From an uncultured Eubacteriales bacterium (lineage in GTDB: Bacteria > Bacillota > Clostridia > Lachnospirales > Lachnospiraceae), in contig ONFL01000089.1 of the NCBI GenBank assembly GCA_900317095.1, forward strand, positions 1 to 37,859: DNA of 37,859 nucleotides, in the 5' to 3' direction. Positions 8,004-17,401 of this stretch are shown in pieces. Position 1 is the stretch's first letter. Each line of letters opens with the position of its first letter. The position numbers and the translations under genes were made by a program. Under the pieces are notes generated by a model. That model was given only the letters and a program-made list of their open reading frames with translations. It was not told the DNA's origin and did no database searches.

Positions 8004-8306
8004 ATGCAGCTCACAGAAAAGGAGCAGGAAAAGCTGATGATCAGCCTTGCAGGCATGATCGCGCAGCAGCGCAGGGACAGAGGCCTGAAGCTGAATCACC
8101 CGGAGAGCATCGCCCTTATTACCAGCTTTCTGCTGGAAGGGGCCCGCGACGGGAAGACTGTAGCACAGCTGATGGACGAGGGGGCTCACGTGCTCACAAG
8201 GGAAGACGTTATGGAAGGTGTTCCGGAGATGATTCCCATGATACAGGTAGAGGCGACATTTCCTGACGGGACGAAACTGATCACCATTCATGATCCGATC
8301 CGCTGA
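8004..8306 (+). CDS. ureA: Urease subunit gamma
   Basis: A 100-residue protein, the normal length of UreA. Recognisable segments are [22 protein letters not shown] and the C-terminal [18 protein letters not shown]. It packs with UreB and UreC into the (alpha beta gamma)3 urease trimer, which hydrolyses urea to ammonia and carbamate. A strong AAAGGAG lies upstream. No promoter is seen directly before it, so it depends on upstream transcription. Confidence 0.97.
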   Translation: MQLTEKEQEKLMISLAGMIAQQRRDRGLKLNHPESIALITSFLLEGARDGKTVAQLMDEGAHVLTREDVMEGVPEMIPMIQVEATFPDGTKLITIHDPIR

Positions 8307-8326
8307 AAATAACGGGAGGCGAGGAA

Positions 8327-8680
8327 ATGATACCTGGAGAATATGTATTATCAGAGGAAAAGGTGCCCTACAATGAGGGTTATGAAGCCATTTCCATTAA
8401 GGTGAAAAATGTGGGCGACCGGGCTGTGCAGGTCGGTTCCCATTTCCATTTCTATGAGGCCAATGAGGAAGGCCTTCTTTTTGACCGGGAGAAAGCCTGG
8501 GGTAAGCGGCTGGATATCCCGGCCGGTACGGCTGTCCGCTTTGAACCTGGTCAGGAACGTACCGTGCAGCTGATAGATTTCGGCGGAAAGCGCAGGGTTT
8601 TCGGCTTTAATAACAAGGCAGACACCTGGCTGGACAGGGATCGCCGTGCAGACAAGGAGGAACAGGCCCATGAGCTTTAA
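8327..8680 (+). CDS. ureB: Urease subunit beta
   Basis: A 117-residue UreB. The start MIPGEY, the motif VGSHFHFYE and the [15 protein letters not shown] segment are characteristic. A separate beta subunit shows the three-subunit bacterial urease arrangement rather than the fused Helicobacter type. Its 3' end overlaps ureC by 11 bases. Confidence 0.97.
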   Translation: MIPGEYVLSEEKVPYNEGYEAISIKVKNVGDRAVQVGSHFHFYEANEEGLLFDREKAWGKRLDIPAGTAVRFEPGQERTVQLIDFGGKRRVFGFNNKADTWLDRDRRADKEEQAHEL

Positions 8681-10391
8681 GATGGATCATGTACAGTACG
8701 CGCAGATGTTCGGCCCGACGACCGGTGACAGTGTCCGGCTCGGCGATACGGATCTGTTTGCCTGCATAGAGAAGGATCTCACCGTTCACGGGCAGGAATG
8801 CAAATTTGGCGGCGGCAAGGTCCTGCGGGACGGCATGGGTGTCAATGCCACCCAGCTTCGCAAGACGAATCCCCTGGTCGCGGATACCATTATATCCGGA
8901 GCTATCATCCTTGATTATACAGGAATCTATAAGGCGGATATCGGAATCCGGGACGGCAGGATACTGGCCATCGGCAAGGGCGGCAACCCGGATATTATGG
9001 ACGATGTGGATTTTATTGTGGGAGCCAGCACGGAGGCCATATCCGGAGAGGGCATGATTGTTACGGCAGGGGGTATAGATCTGCATGTGCACTATCTTTC
9101 TCCACGCCTTACGCACGCTGCTCTGGACAATGGCATTACAACCCTTTTCGGCGGCGGCACCGGGCCGGCGGATGGTTCCAATTCCGCCACAACGACGCCG
9201 GGCAGTTATCACATTCACAGGATGCTGCAGGCTATGGATCATGAACCTCTGAACTTTGGCGTGCTTGCCAAGGGGGCAGGCGCTGTGCCGGAGACTATAG
9301 GTGAACAGATAGAAGCAGGTGCCTGCGGCATAAAGACCCATGAGGACTGGGGCGCCACAGCGGCAGGCATCGACAATTCTCTGAAAGCAGCGGACATGTA
9401 CGATGTCTCTTACGCTGTACATACGGACTCCCTCAATGAGGGCGGCTTTGTGGAAAATACCATAAATGCCTTTGGCGGAAGGACTGTGCACACATTCCAC
9501 ACAGAAGGAGCAGGCGGCGGTCACGCGCCGGACATCATGATCACGGCAGGTCTTAATAATGTTCTGCCGTCTTCCACAAATCCGACGGATCCTTATACGG
9601 CAAATGTCATCGATGAGCTTTTTGACATGACCATGGTCTGCCACAACCTGGATCCCAAGGTACCGGAGGACGTAGCCTTTGCCGAGTCCCGGGTCCGCGC
9701 GCAGACTATTGCTGCCGAGGATGTGCTCCATGACATGGGAGCCATCAGTGTCATGACATCGGATGCCATGGCCATGGGGCGGGTTGGAGAAGTCGCCATG
9801 CGCTGCTGGCAGCTGGCTGATAAGATGAAGAAGCAGCGGGGCCCGCTTCCGGGAGACAGCAGCTATAATGATAACAACAGGATAAAGCGCTATGTAGCCA
9901 AATACACCATTAACCCGGCTATTGTCAATGGCGTGTCCGATTACATCGGCTCTGTGGAACCGGGCAAATACGCAGACCTGGTCATCTGGGAGCCTAAGAT
10001 GTTCGGAGCAAAACCGAAGATGGTGCTTAAGTGCGGTATGATCTCCTATGGTGTTATGGGAGATGCCAGCTCCAGCCTGCCTACCCCTCAGCCTCGTTTT
10101 ATGCGGGACCTGTACGGGGCGCTGGGCAAGGCCGTGGGGGCTGTCACGATGACATTTGTATCAACCTATGCCTATGAGCATGGTATAAAAGAGGAGCTTG
10201 GGCTGGACAAGATCGTGCTGCCGGTCCATAATACCCGCAGTCTTACAAAGAGGGATATGAAGTGGAACAGTTATGCCCCCTCGACCATAAAAATAGATCC
10301 TCAGACTTTCGTAGTTACCATAGACGGGGAAGAGATCACCTGTGATCCCGTAGAGACAGTTCCGCTGGCTCAGAGATACTATTTGTTCTAA
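8670..10391 (+). CDS. ureC: Urease subunit alpha (catalytic)
   Basis: A 573-residue catalytic subunit of the amidohydrolase superfamily that binds two nickel ions. Visible active-site residues are H139 and H141 (LHVHYLSP), K222 in [11 protein letters not shown] (the carbamylated Lys bridging the metals), the His residues of [10 protein letters not shown] and [15 protein letters not shown], the flap motif MVCHNLDP with Cys and its following His retained, and the metal-binding Asp in [15 protein letters not shown] chose the ATG at 8670 because AAGGAGG lies nine bases upstream; an earlier in-frame ATG at 8646 is inside ureB and lacks a site. All catalytic residues are intact, so active urease is expected given nickel. 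Confidence 0.98.
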   Translation: MSFKMDHVQYAQMFGPTTGDSVRLGDTDLFACIEKDLTVHGQECKFGGGKVLRDGMGVNATQLRKTNPLVADTIISGAIILDYTGIYKADIGIRDGRILAIGKGGNPDIMDDVDFIVGASTEAISGEGMIVTAGGIDLHVHYLSPRLTHAALDNGITTLFGGGTGPADGSNSATTTPGSYHIHRMLQAMDHEPLNFGVLAKGAGAVPETIGEQIEAGACGIKTHEDWGATAAGIDNSLKAADMYDVSYAVHTDSLNEGGFVENTINAFGGRTVHTFHTEGAGGGHAPDIMITAGLNNVLPSSTNPTDPYTANVIDELFDMTMVCHNLDPKVPEDVAFAESRVRAQTIAAEDVLHDMGAISVMTSDAMAMGRVGEVAMRCWQLADKMKKQRGPLPGDSSYNDNNRIKRYVAKYTINPAIVNGVSDYIGSVEPGKYADLVIWEPKMFGAKPKMVLKCGMISYGVMGDASSSLPTPQPRFMRDLYGALGKAVGAVTMTFVSTYAYEHGIKEELGLDKIVLPVHNTRSLTKRDMKWNSYAPSTIKIDPQTFVVTIDGEEITCDPVETVPLAQRYYLF

Positions 10392-10410
10392 TTTACGGGA
10401 GAATAATATA

Positions 10411-10875
10411 ATGATCCTTACAGAAATATACCAGAAGGTGGATGATATTGCCGATCTGGACAGCTACCACATCGAGACAGCAGCTGTAAAAAGTGACGAC
10501 CTGACAAAATCTATCCTCCGCCTTAAGTCAGATCATGGACGCGAGTACGGTATCCGGCTGGAGGATGAATCGCAGACTCTGGAGAATGGGTCAGCCTTTC
10601 TGATCGGGGATCACCGCCTGCTTGTTCTTACGGTGATCGCAGACCAGTTAATCGTTATCAAACCAGAGGATATAGATGCGATGGGCCGTATAGCTCACCT
10701 TCTGGGCAATCTTCATAAGCCGGTGCAGATCGCGGACGGGACCATCACTCTGCTCTATGACAGGGTCGTAGCCATGACGCTTGAACAGAAAAACATAGAC
10801 TACAAGGTGGAAGAAAAGCAGCTGAACGAAGCTATGCGATATGCAGACCTGTCGCATGGGCACAGTCATGAATGA
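10411..10875 (+). CDS. ureE: Urease accessory protein UreE (nickel metallochaperone)
   Basis: A 154-residue UreE with the GNLHKP motif carrying the conserved dimer-interface nickel-binding His and a short His-containing tail (HGHSHE). It delivers nickel to the UreD-UreF-UreG complex on apo-urease. GGGAG precedes the start, and the end overlaps ureF. No dedicated nickel transporter gene is visible in the window. Confidence 0.95.
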   Translation: MILTEIYQKVDDIADLDSYHIETAAVKSDDLTKSILRLKSDHGREYGIRLEDESQTLENGSAFLIGDHRLLVLTVIADQLIVIKPEDIDAMGRIAHLLGNLHKPVQIADGTITLLYDRVVAMTLEQKNIDYKVEEKQLNEAMRYADLSHGHSHE

Positions 10876-11572
10876 GACGGAGGGACTTCTTCGGCGCCTG
10901 CTGGCTTTTCAGATGTGCGATTCTACCTTCCCGATCGGGACATTCCATCACTCCTTCGGCATGGAGAATTATCTGAGAGAAGGACGGATCCGAAAAGGGA
11001 AGGATTTCCGGATGTGGATAGAAAATTATTACCGGAGCCAGTTCCTGTACGGAGAAGGCCTGCTGCTCCTTCTGGTTTTCCGTGCTCTTGATGAGGACAG
11101 CTTTAAGAAGATCCCTGAACTGGATGATCTGCTGACCCGGTCTACCCCGGCTCTGGAGACCAGGAATGGAACAAAGAAGATCGCCAGGCAGATGCTGATC
11201 CTGGCGCGCACTCTCCACCGGGATATACCATGGATGGATGCCTATGAGACTTCCATCGCGGACGGCAGAGCCCATGGCAATCCCGCTGTTGTTTTTGCCC
11301 TGTTCGCTCATGCGCAGGGGCTTTGCGCCCAGGAATCATTTCTCATGTACGGCTACAGCGTCGCTTCTACCCTGGTTCAGAACGCAGTCCGCTCTATTCC
11401 TCTGGGGCAGAGGGAGGGGCAGGTGATCCTGACGGACGTGATCCGTCTTCTGGGTCAGCTTTACCCGCAGGCTGCGGAACTTGATGAAGACTGTCTGGGT
11501 GCCAGCGCGCCCGGGCTGGAGCTGGCACAGATCCTTCATGAAACCCAGGAGGGCAGGCTGTTCATGTCCTGA
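10868..11572 (+). CDS. ureF: Urease accessory protein UreF
   Basis: A 234-residue UreF, the all-helical protein that gates UreG GTPase activity during nickel insertion. The N-terminal [23 protein letters not shown] is the family signature. I placed the start at 10868, overlapping the ureE stop by eight bases; two in-frame upstream ATGs (10841, 10856) would extend it deeper into ureE without family similarity. Confidence 0.93.
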   Translation: MNETEGLLRRLLAFQMCDSTFPIGTFHHSFGMENYLREGRIRKGKDFRMWIENYYRSQFLYGEGLLLLLVFRALDEDSFKKIPELDDLLTRSTPALETRNGTKKIARQMLILARTLHRDIPWMDAYETSIADGRAHGNPAVVFALFAHAQGLCAQESFLMYGYSVASTLVQNAVRSIPLGQREGQVILTDVIRLLGQLYPQAAELDEDCLGASAPGLELAQILHETQEGRLFMS

Positions 11573-11603
11573 GTAATTATTATGAAAGTGAGGAATATGG
11601 GAG

Positions 11604-12224
11604 ATGAAACGTGCGGTTCGGATCGGAGTCGGCGGTCCGGTGGGCTCAGGCAAGACACAGCTCATCGAGAGGCTGACCCGGCGGATGTATAAAGATTATG
11701 AGATCGCTGTCATAACCAATGATATATATACGAAATGGGATGCGGAGTATCTGGTCGGCAATTCTGTTCTGGACGCGGACCGGATTATTGGTGTGGAGAC
11801 CGGCGGATGTCCGCATACGGCCATCCGGGAGGATGCTTCCATGAATATGGAGGCAGTGGATGAGCTGGAGGAACGCTTTGCCCACAAGCTGGATCTGCTT
11901 TTTATTGAAAGCGGCGGAGACAATCTGGCAGCCACCTTCAGTCCGGAACTGGTTGATTTCTCTATATATATCATTGACGTTGCTGAAGGAGAAAAGATTC
12001 CGAAAAAGGCCGGTCAGGGCATGATAAAGTCCGACCTGTTTATTATAAACAAGATTGATCTGGCACCTTACGTTGGAGCAAATCTGGAGCAGATGAAAAT
12101 TGATTCTGAGAAGTTCCGCGGCAGCGGGGCTTTCTGTTTCACGAATCTGAAGACAGATGAGGGACTGGATCAGGTCATCAGCTGGATCCGGCGGGACTGC
12201 CTCCTGGAGGATCTGCAGGAATGA
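11604..12224 (+). CDS. ureG: Urease accessory protein UreG (GTPase)
   Basis: A 206-residue SIMIBI GTPase with the P-loop GPVGSGKT (11-18), the nickel-binding CPH in [29 protein letters not shown], and the guanine-specificity motif [11 protein letters not shown]. It couples GTP hydrolysis to nickel delivery to urease. AGTGAGGA lies about nine bases before the start. The last four bases overlap ureD. Confidence 0.97.
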   Translation: MKRAVRIGVGGPVGSGKTQLIERLTRRMYKDYEIAVITNDIYTKWDAEYLVGNSVLDADRIIGVETGGCPHTAIREDASMNMEAVDELEERFAHKLDLLFIESGGDNLAATFSPELVDFSIYIIDVAEGEKIPKKAGQGMIKSDLFIINKIDLAPYVGANLEQMKIDSEKFRGSGAFCFTNLKTDEGLDQVISWIRRDCLLEDLQE

Positions 12225-13063
12225 GTAAGACATTCAGCGGTGAGATAGAACTGTCTTTCGCCTGCAGAGGAGACAGGGTTATTGCCGACAGGACTTATCG
12301 CAGAGGGAATTCCCGTATTTCTGCTAATGTTCCGGCAGCAGGGGGTATCCCCTGCTATTTTTTAATTTCTACGGGCGGTGGCTTTATAGAGGGTGAGCAT
12401 TACCGGCAGAGTATACATCTGGGCATGGATGCCCACGCTATTGTCACTACGCAGACTCCCAATTATATCTACAAGTGCGAACATGGGCTGACGACACGGC
12501 AGGAATGCAGTGTGAGCATGGAAAAGGGATCTTTTCTGGAGTATTACATAGATGAGACAATCCCATACAAGGATGCTGTCTATGAACAGAGGACGGATAT
12601 ACAGCTGCAGGAGGATGCCCGCCTGATCCTCACAGACGGTCTTACAAGCGGATGGGCACCGGATGGGAGTGCCTTTTCTTATGGAAGGATCGGTCAGCGC
12701 ATCCGGGTACGGCGCGGAGACAGGCTCCTTTATAACGATTATCTGCTGATAGATCCCAGCCGTCAGCCAGCGGCCCAGCTGGGATTTTTTGAGGGATTCG
12801 CCTGCTTTCATTCAGCCGTGATCATAGATGCCTGTCTGGATGCAGCATTTGTGGACGCTGTTCGGGACAGACTTGCCCGGCTGCGTACGTCTGCCCGTTT
12901 CGGCGTGTCTTTATTGGAAGAAGAAGGAGTGGTCCTGCGGATTCTGGGTCCGGACGCCGATCAGACCCGGACGGTCCTGGATGCTTTTATCCGCTTTTAC
13001 CGTGAGGAGGTCTGTAAGCTGGCACCGGTCGACCTGCGTAAGCGGAACGGCATAAAGCTCTGA
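12221..13063 (+). CDS. ureD: Urease accessory protein UreD/UreH
   Basis: A 280-residue UreD, the scaffold that binds apo-urease and recruits UreF-UreG. Diagnostic segments are [25 protein letters not shown] and [13 protein letters not shown]. It starts in a four-base ATGA overlap with ureG. The order ureABCEFGD is complete; no clear terminator follows, so some read-through into the IclR-type gene is possible. Confidence 0.95.
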   Translation: MSKTFSGEIELSFACRGDRVIADRTYRRGNSRISANVPAAGGIPCYFLISTGGGFIEGEHYRQSIHLGMDAHAIVTTQTPNYIYKCEHGLTTRQECSVSMEKGSFLEYYIDETIPYKDAVYEQRTDIQLQEDARLILTDGLTSGWAPDGSAFSYGRIGQRIRVRRGDRLLYNDYLLIDPSRQPAAQLGFFEGFACFHSAVIIDACLDAAFVDAVRDRLARLRTSARFGVSLLEEEGVVLRILGPDADQTRTVLDAFIRFYREEVCKLAPVDLRKRNGIKL

Positions 13064-13118
13064 CCTTCCGCATCAGCGGGAAAGATAAGTTTCGCCCGTG
13101 TCCCAAAGAGCCAATCTA

Positions 13119-13127
13119 TGTTATAAT
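13119..13127 (+). promoter_or_regulatory. Extended -10 promoter of the IclR-type regulator gene
   Basis: TGTTATAAT at 13119-13127 is an extended -10 (TG-N-TATAAT). No good -35 box is seen at the proper spacing. Transcription would start near 13134, about 28 bases before the chosen start codon. Confidence 0.65.
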
Positions 13128-13161
13128 ATCTCCATATGATAACAGAATGGGAGACAAAGCT

Positions 13162-13950
13162 ATGGAGAAGAAAGACAAGAGCGGCGGCGGGAATGAACGT
13201 TACATTTTGAGTTCGGTGGACAGCGCCCTGCAGATCCTGAATCTTTTTCTGCAGGACGCCCAGCTGAGCGGGACAGAGATCGCCAAAAAGATGGGGATCA
13301 GCCGCAGCACGGCCTTTCGCTTTCTGGTTACGCTGGAGAACAGGGGCTTTCTGTTCCGGTCGGAATCCGGGAAATACAGGCTGGGCATCAGCATATTTTC
13401 CCTGGGCATGATGGCTCACAGCCGCAACGAACTGGCGCTGATCCTCCATCCCTATCTGGAGAAAATGGTCGAGGAGACGGGAGAGACCTGTCATCTTGTT
13501 GTGCGGGAGGGAGCAGCGGACGTCGTATTCCTGGACAGAGTCCTGGGGACGAACAGCCTGCGCATGGATACGCCTCTTGGTCATAAGGTCAAGCTCCATA
13601 ATACAGGAACCGGCAAGGCTATCCTGGCCTTTTCTCAGGCGGAGGCAATTAACGACTACATCCGCCATATGGACTTTCATAAGGAGACGGGCCGGTCCAT
13701 AGGCAGCGCCCAGGAGCTGCTGGCGGTACTGGAGAAGGCAAGGGCGGATGGCTATGCCATGGACAATGAGGAATCCGAACCCGGCCTTACCTGCATAGCC
13801 CGGCCTCTGCTGGATTCGCATGGAACGGCTTATGCCGCCGTCAGTGTTTCCGGCCCTACGACCCGCATGATCATGAAAAAGGACCAGATCCTTTCTGCCC
13901 TGAAACGTATCATAAAACAGATCCACTATGACAGCGTGGATCAGGTATAA
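13162..13950 (+). CDS. IclR-family transcriptional regulator
   Basis: A 262-residue regulator: an N-terminal winged helix (SSVDSALQILNLF; TEIAKKMGISRSTAFRFLVTLE) and a C-terminal IclR effector domain (about residues 80-255) with HNTGTGKAILAF and the late GLTCIARPLLD region. I chose the ATG at 13162 since GGGAG lies eight bases upstream; the ATG at 13147 has none. It has its own promoter and terminator. It lies between urease and a 2-oxoacid oxidoreductase operon; control of the latter is the more natural guess, as many IclR proteins respond to organic acids. Confidence 0.93.
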   Translation: MEKKDKSGGGNERYILSSVDSALQILNLFLQDAQLSGTEIAKKMGISRSTAFRFLVTLENRGFLFRSESGKYRLGISIFSLGMMAHSRNELALILHPYLEKMVEETGETCHLVVREGAADVVFLDRVLGTNSLRMDTPLGHKVKLHNTGTGKAILAFSQAEAINDYIRHMDFHKETGRSIGSAQELLAVLEKARADGYAMDNEESEPGLTCIARPLLDSHGTAYAAVSVSGPTTRMIMKKDQILSALKRIIKQIHYDSVDQV

Positions 13951-13985
13951 AGCTGCCATCTCCATTTTGTGCTTTGCTAAAATTG

Positions 13986-14010
13986 AGCGCCTTAAACGGG
14001 CGCTTTTTTT
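13986..14010 (+). terminator. Rho-independent terminator after the IclR-type gene
   Basis: AGCGCC (13986-13991) pairs with GGCGCT (13999-14004), followed by seven T. Confidence 0.88.
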
Positions 14011-14027
14011 ATTTACGCGAGCAGTGA

Positions 14028-14108
14028 GTCGAACGGACATGCTCGCATGTCCACTCGACGAACGCCGCGATAACGAAACGAAACTCGCAAAGCGTGTTTC
14101 GTTTCGTT
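14028..14108. repeat. Two adjacent palindromes, REP-like element
   Basis: The 339-base gap between the IclR-type gene and the oxidoreductase holds two strong hairpins. The first is GTCGA-AC-GGACATG, loop CTCG, CATGTCC-AC-TCGAC (14028-14059). The second is a perfect 13-bp arm AACGAAACGAAAC (14072-14084) against GTTTCGTTTCGTT (14096-14108), with a further CGC/GCG stem and an AAA loop inside. No T-run follows. The CG-rich, symmetric composition differs from the AT-rich flanks. It could be a mobile palindromic repeat; no second copy is seen in this window. Confidence 0.7.
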
Positions 14109-14186
14109 GAATAAAACACCTTCTTGCCGATAATTTCAGCATGGAAAACATGATTTGTAGAAAAGGGAGAAAGGGGAACAGGCCTC

Positions 14187-14214
14187 TTGAAAATGATAAA
14201 TATTTGCCTATAAT
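14187..14214 (+). promoter_or_regulatory. Sigma-A promoter of the 2-oxoacid oxidoreductase operon
   Basis: TTGAAA (14187-14192), 16-base spacer, TATAAT (14209-14214). The start near 14221 gives a leader of about 70 bases. Confidence 0.8.
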
Positions 14215-14223
14215 AAAACTATA

Positions 14224-14250
14224 AAATCACTATAGAAAAACAAGTGATTT
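14224..14250 (+). promoter_or_regulatory. Inverted repeat at the transcription start of the oxidoreductase operon
   Basis: AAATCACT (14224-14231) and AGTGATTT (14243-14250) form a perfect 8-bp inverted repeat with an 11-base centre just after the predicted start site. It is a candidate repressor operator (for instance for the adjacent IclR-type protein) or a leader stem-loop; sequence alone does not decide. Confidence 0.5.
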
Positions 14251-14289
14251 AACATAGAAACATTTTTCTTCAGCAAGGAGTGATAATCC

Positions 14290-14838
14290 ATGATTGAAAT
14301 CCGATTACATGGACGGGGCGGACAGGGTGTTGTCAAGGCCTCCCACATTGTGGTCAGAGCGGCGGTCGCCGGCGGAACCTATGGTCAGTTTATTCCCTTC
14401 TTCGGCGTTGAGCGCAAGGGATCTCCCGTGTTTGGTTTTCTTCGGCTTTCCCATACGCCCATCCGCAGAAAAACACAGATCTACCATCCGGATATCCTGA
14501 TGATCTTTGACGATTCTCTCATTTCCCTTCCCGCTGCATACGAAGGTCTGAAAGAGGGCGGCATGGTCATTATCAATACTGTGAAAGACATAGAAGAGCT
14601 TAATATTCCGGAGCAGGCCGGAGACGTGGCTCTGGTGAATGCGACAGGCATTTCTGAAGAACTGTTTGGAAGGAACATGCCCAATACATCTATGCTGGGC
14701 GCTCTTGCAAAGGTAACAGATCTTGTTTCCAAAGAAGATCTCTTCAATGAGATCGCGGCGGCTTTCGGGGAAAAGAACCGGACAGCGGCACAGAAGGCTT
14801 ATGACAGCGTGAAGATTATTAAGAAGGAGGCAGAATGA
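14290..14838 (+). CDS. 2-oxoacid:ferredoxin oxidoreductase, gamma subunit
   Basis: A 182-residue gamma subunit. RLHGRGGQGVVKASHI and FIPFFGVERKGSPVFGF are the family hallmarks; the domain binds coenzyme A in the complete enzyme. GCAAGGAG lies upstream. It opens a four-gene operon (gamma, delta, alpha, beta) with overlapping or adjacent genes, like archaeal-type pyruvate synthase rather than the single-chain clostridial pyruvate:ferredoxin oxidoreductase. Substrate (pyruvate, 2-oxoisovalerate or another 2-oxoacid) is not decided. Confidence 0.92.
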   Translation: MIEIRLHGRGGQGVVKASHIVVRAAVAGGTYGQFIPFFGVERKGSPVFGFLRLSHTPIRRKTQIYHPDILMIFDDSLISLPAAYEGLKEGGMVIINTVKDIEELNIPEQAGDVALVNATGISEELFGRNMPNTSMLGALAKVTDLVSKEDLFNEIAAAFGEKNRTAAQKAYDSVKIIKKEAE

Positions 14839-15101
14839 TGACAGATAAACGTTTTGTTACTCCTCTGGGGAATGACGGGATCTATTGCCTTGATACCGCG
14901 GCATGGCGGACCCACCGGCCGGTCATGGACAAGGATAAATGTGTAAACTGCGGCATCTGCATGAGCTTCTGCCCGGTAAATTCCGTATATTTCGAAGAAG
15001 GTCAGTATCTGATCTCTTATGATTATTGCAAGGGCTGCGGCATCTGTGCCGTTGAATGTCCCAAGAAAGCGATCGGCATGAAGCCGGAGGGAGGAAAGTA
15101 A
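14835..15101 (+). CDS. 2-oxoacid:ferredoxin oxidoreductase, delta subunit (2x[4Fe-4S])
   Basis: An 88-residue ferredoxin-like subunit with two CxxCxxCxxxCP clusters (CVNCGICMSFCP and CKGCGICAVECP). It passes electrons from the TPP centre to external ferredoxin. The start at 14835 overlaps the preceding stop; a second ATG at 14838 has better spacing to AAGGAGG and could be the true start. Confidence 0.93.
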   Translation: MMTDKRFVTPLGNDGIYCLDTAAWRTHRPVMDKDKCVNCGICMSFCPVNSVYFEEGQYLISYDYCKGCGICAVECPKKAIGMKPEGGK

Positions 15102-15102
15102 A

Positions 15103-16275
15103 ATGGCAAAATATACTGCAATGACAGGAAATACAGCCGCATACAACGGCGCCGCCCTTTGCCGGCCCGATCTGATCGCCGCTTATCCGATCACACCGCA
15201 GTCCTCGGTCGTAGAAGGACTGGCCGGCCTGGTATATGGCGGAAAGCTGGATTCCAATTTTGTCCAGGTAGAATCTGAACATTCAGCCATGAGCGTTGTC
15301 CAAGGCGCAGCTGCCGCTGGCGGCAGGGTATTTACCGCTACAAGTGCCCAGGGACTTGCTCTTATGTATGAGCCCTATTTCCGTATGTCCACTCTGCGGA
15401 TCCCCATGGTCATGGCTATCGCCACCCGTGAGATGACATCGCCGGAGACGATCTGGAGCGGCCAGCAGGATGCCATGAGCGTCCGGGAAGCAGGCTGGAT
15501 CCAGATGTTCTGCGAATCCAACCAGGAGATCCTGGATATGATCATCCAGGCTTACGCGATCGCTGAAAATAAGAAGGTTATGCTTCCGGTTAATGTCTGC
15601 TATGACGGCTTTTACAGCTCTCATCTTATTGAGGGTATACAGCTTCCCGAGCAGGCGGAGGTAGACGCTTTCCTTCCCAGACACGATGAATATGCATATC
15701 TGGATCCGGCTCATCCGGCTGCTCTTGATCCTCTGACGCCGGGCGAATTGATGATGAAGTACAGAAAAAAGCATCTGGAAGCCATGCAGGAGGCAAAGGC
15801 GGTTATTGAGGAGACAGACGCTGCCTTTGCAGCTCACTTCGGCCGCAACTACGGAGGCCTGATCGAGGAGTATAAGACAGAGGACGCAGATGTGGTTCTG
15901 CTGACGGTAGGCGGCATGTCCGGAACAGGCAAAGATGCCGTAGACGCAGCCCGCGAGAAAGGCATTAAGGCAGGACTGATCAAGATCCGCTTTATACGTC
16001 CTTTCCCGGCTGAGAGGATCGCAAAGGCTCTGGCCGGCAAGAAGGCATTTGCAGTGGTAGACCGGAGCGTAAGCTTTGGCTGGAACTGCGGACCCATGTA
16101 TATGGAAACGAAAGCAGCCCTGGCCGACGCGGACGAGAAGTACTGCAGCTTCTCCGCGATCGGAGGGCTTGGCGGAGCTGATATTTCCTTCGAATATCTG
16201 CTCGGCTGTATAGAGAAACTGGAAGCAAAAAAAGACCAGCCCGGAAAACGTGATACCGTCTGGCTGATGGATTGA
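15103..16275 (+). CDS. 2-oxoacid:ferredoxin oxidoreductase, alpha subunit
   Basis: A 390-residue alpha subunit. AYPITPQSSVVEGLA binds near the TPP pyrimidine, VESEHSAMSVVQGAAAAG follows, and SPETIWSGQQDAMSVREAGWIQ is a conserved PorA-type segment. The C-terminal part (about 255-370) is the transketolase C-like domain. It is spaced one base from the delta gene and 17 bases from beta. The closest class by motif is PorA, with 2-oxoisovalerate and aryl-glyoxylate enzymes as alternatives. Confidence 0.93.
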   Translation: MAKYTAMTGNTAAYNGAALCRPDLIAAYPITPQSSVVEGLAGLVYGGKLDSNFVQVESEHSAMSVVQGAAAAGGRVFTATSAQGLALMYEPYFRMSTLRIPMVMAIATREMTSPETIWSGQQDAMSVREAGWIQMFCESNQEILDMIIQAYAIAENKKVMLPVNVCYDGFYSSHLIEGIQLPEQAEVDAFLPRHDEYAYLDPAHPAALDPLTPGELMMKYRKKHLEAMQEAKAVIEETDAAFAAHFGRNYGGLIEEYKTEDADVVLLTVGGMSGTGKDAVDAAREKGIKAGLIKIRFIRPFPAERIAKALAGKKAFAVVDRSVSFGWNCGPMYMETKAALADADEKYCSFSAIGGLGGADISFEYLLGCIEKLEAKKDQPGKRDTVWLMD

Positions 16276-16292
16276 GAAAGGAGGATGACGTG

Positions 16293-17195
16293 ATGAATTA
16301 TCTTGATGTATTAAAATCAACAAAGAATGTTATGACTCCCGGATCCTCTGCATGTCAAGGCTGCGGCGGCGAACTGATTACCCGCCGGGTTATGCAGATT
16401 GCCGGAGAAAACAGCGTCTATGCGATTCCGCCCGGCTGTATGGCCGGAGCAGGTGTGGACGGCTGGAATTTTTCCAACGGCTGCTCAGCGCCGATCCATA
16501 TCACCCTTCTGGACAACACCGCTTCCTTCATGTCCGGCGTCAGTGAGATGTATCAGCGCCGGGGACGTACGGATGTAAATATAGTTGCCATAGCCGGTGA
16601 CGGAGCTACAGCAGACTGCGGTTTCCAGAGCCTGTCCGGCGCCGCGGAGCGCGGGACAAAGATGCTCTATATCTGCTATGACAATGAAGGATATATGAAT
16701 ACAGGTTATCAGCGCTCCTCCACAACCTCCCTGGGGTCGAGCACATCAACAACTCCGGCCGGCGCGGCTATAAACGGCAAGGAACAGCAGCAGAAGTATC
16801 TTCCGCTGATCATGGCCATGCATGAGGTTGAGTACTGCGCCGCCGCTTCCCCTTCTAACATGCCGGATCTGGTCCGAAAGATCCAGAAGGGACTGGAGGC
16901 AGGCAAAAGAGGCTTCGCCTACCTGCACGTCTTCTCTCCCTGCCCCACCGGTTGGAAATTTGCTCCCGACCAGTCCATAGAAGTTGGCAAAAAGGCCGTT
17001 GCCTCCAACATGTTCCCCATCTGGGAGAAAGAAAACGGACAGTTTAAGGTCACTGTAAACCGTAATCCCATAAGTGTTGCCGAGTTTGTTAAGGGAATAG
17101 GCAAGTTCTCAAAACTGACGGCCGACGAGATAGATGCCATCCAGGAGATGGTCGACAGAAGATATCAGACACTTTTACACCTTGCCGGGGAATAA
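16293..17195 (+). CDS. 2-oxoacid:ferredoxin oxidoreductase, beta subunit
   Basis: A 300-residue TPP-binding subunit. The motif GDGATADCGFQSLSGAAERG binds Mg-TPP, and YDNEGYMNTGYQRS completes the site. Cysteines in ACQGCGG, PPGCMAG and SPCPTGW fit the proximal [4Fe-4S] cluster ligands. I chose the ATG at 16293 because AAGGAGG lies eight bases upstream; a TTG at 16272 inside the alpha stop region is less likely. The complete enzyme would oxidise a 2-oxoacid with CoA to acyl-CoA, CO2 and reduced ferredoxin, or run in reverse. Confidence 0.94.
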   Translation: MNYLDVLKSTKNVMTPGSSACQGCGGELITRRVMQIAGENSVYAIPPGCMAGAGVDGWNFSNGCSAPIHITLLDNTASFMSGVSEMYQRRGRTDVNIVAIAGDGATADCGFQSLSGAAERGTKMLYICYDNEGYMNTGYQRSSTTSLGSSTSTTPAGAAINGKEQQQKYLPLIMAMHEVEYCAAASPSNMPDLVRKIQKGLEAGKRGFAYLHVFSPCPTGWKFAPDQSIEVGKKAVASNMFPIWEKENGQFKVTVNRNPISVAEFVKGIGKFSKLTADEIDAIQEMVDRRYQTLLHLAGE

Positions 17196-17255
17196 AGCAC
17201 TTCCTCTTTTCCTCACACAAGGACAGGACAGTTCAATCGGACCCCACTGATTGCA

Positions 17256-17296
17256 AACCTCTGCCGGGGCTTTTTGTGCCGCGGCAGAGGTTTTTT
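17256..17296 (+). terminator. Terminator of the oxidoreductase operon
   Basis: AACCTCTGCC (17256-17265) pairs perfectly with GGCAGAGGTT (17283-17292), with extra pairing inside the loop, followed by six T. Confidence 0.9.
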
Positions 17297-17330
17297 CCGT
17301 CTCTGCATACTTTTTTTGAATCGTTGACTG

Positions 17331-17339
17331 TGGTATAAT
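17331..17339 (+). promoter_or_regulatory. Extended -10 promoter of the AEC transporter gene
   Basis: TGGTATAAT (17331-17339) is an extended -10. Only a T-rich stretch occupies the -35 position. Confidence 0.6.
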
Positions 17340-17401
17340 TTTACACTGAAAAAATTTCGGATATTGCCAGCTTATAAGTTTAGAGAAGAGGTTATTTAAT
17401 T

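Noticed and set aside
13063-13105. Terminator after ureD
   Set aside because: A partial GGG...CCC pairing exists, but with bulges and no T-run.
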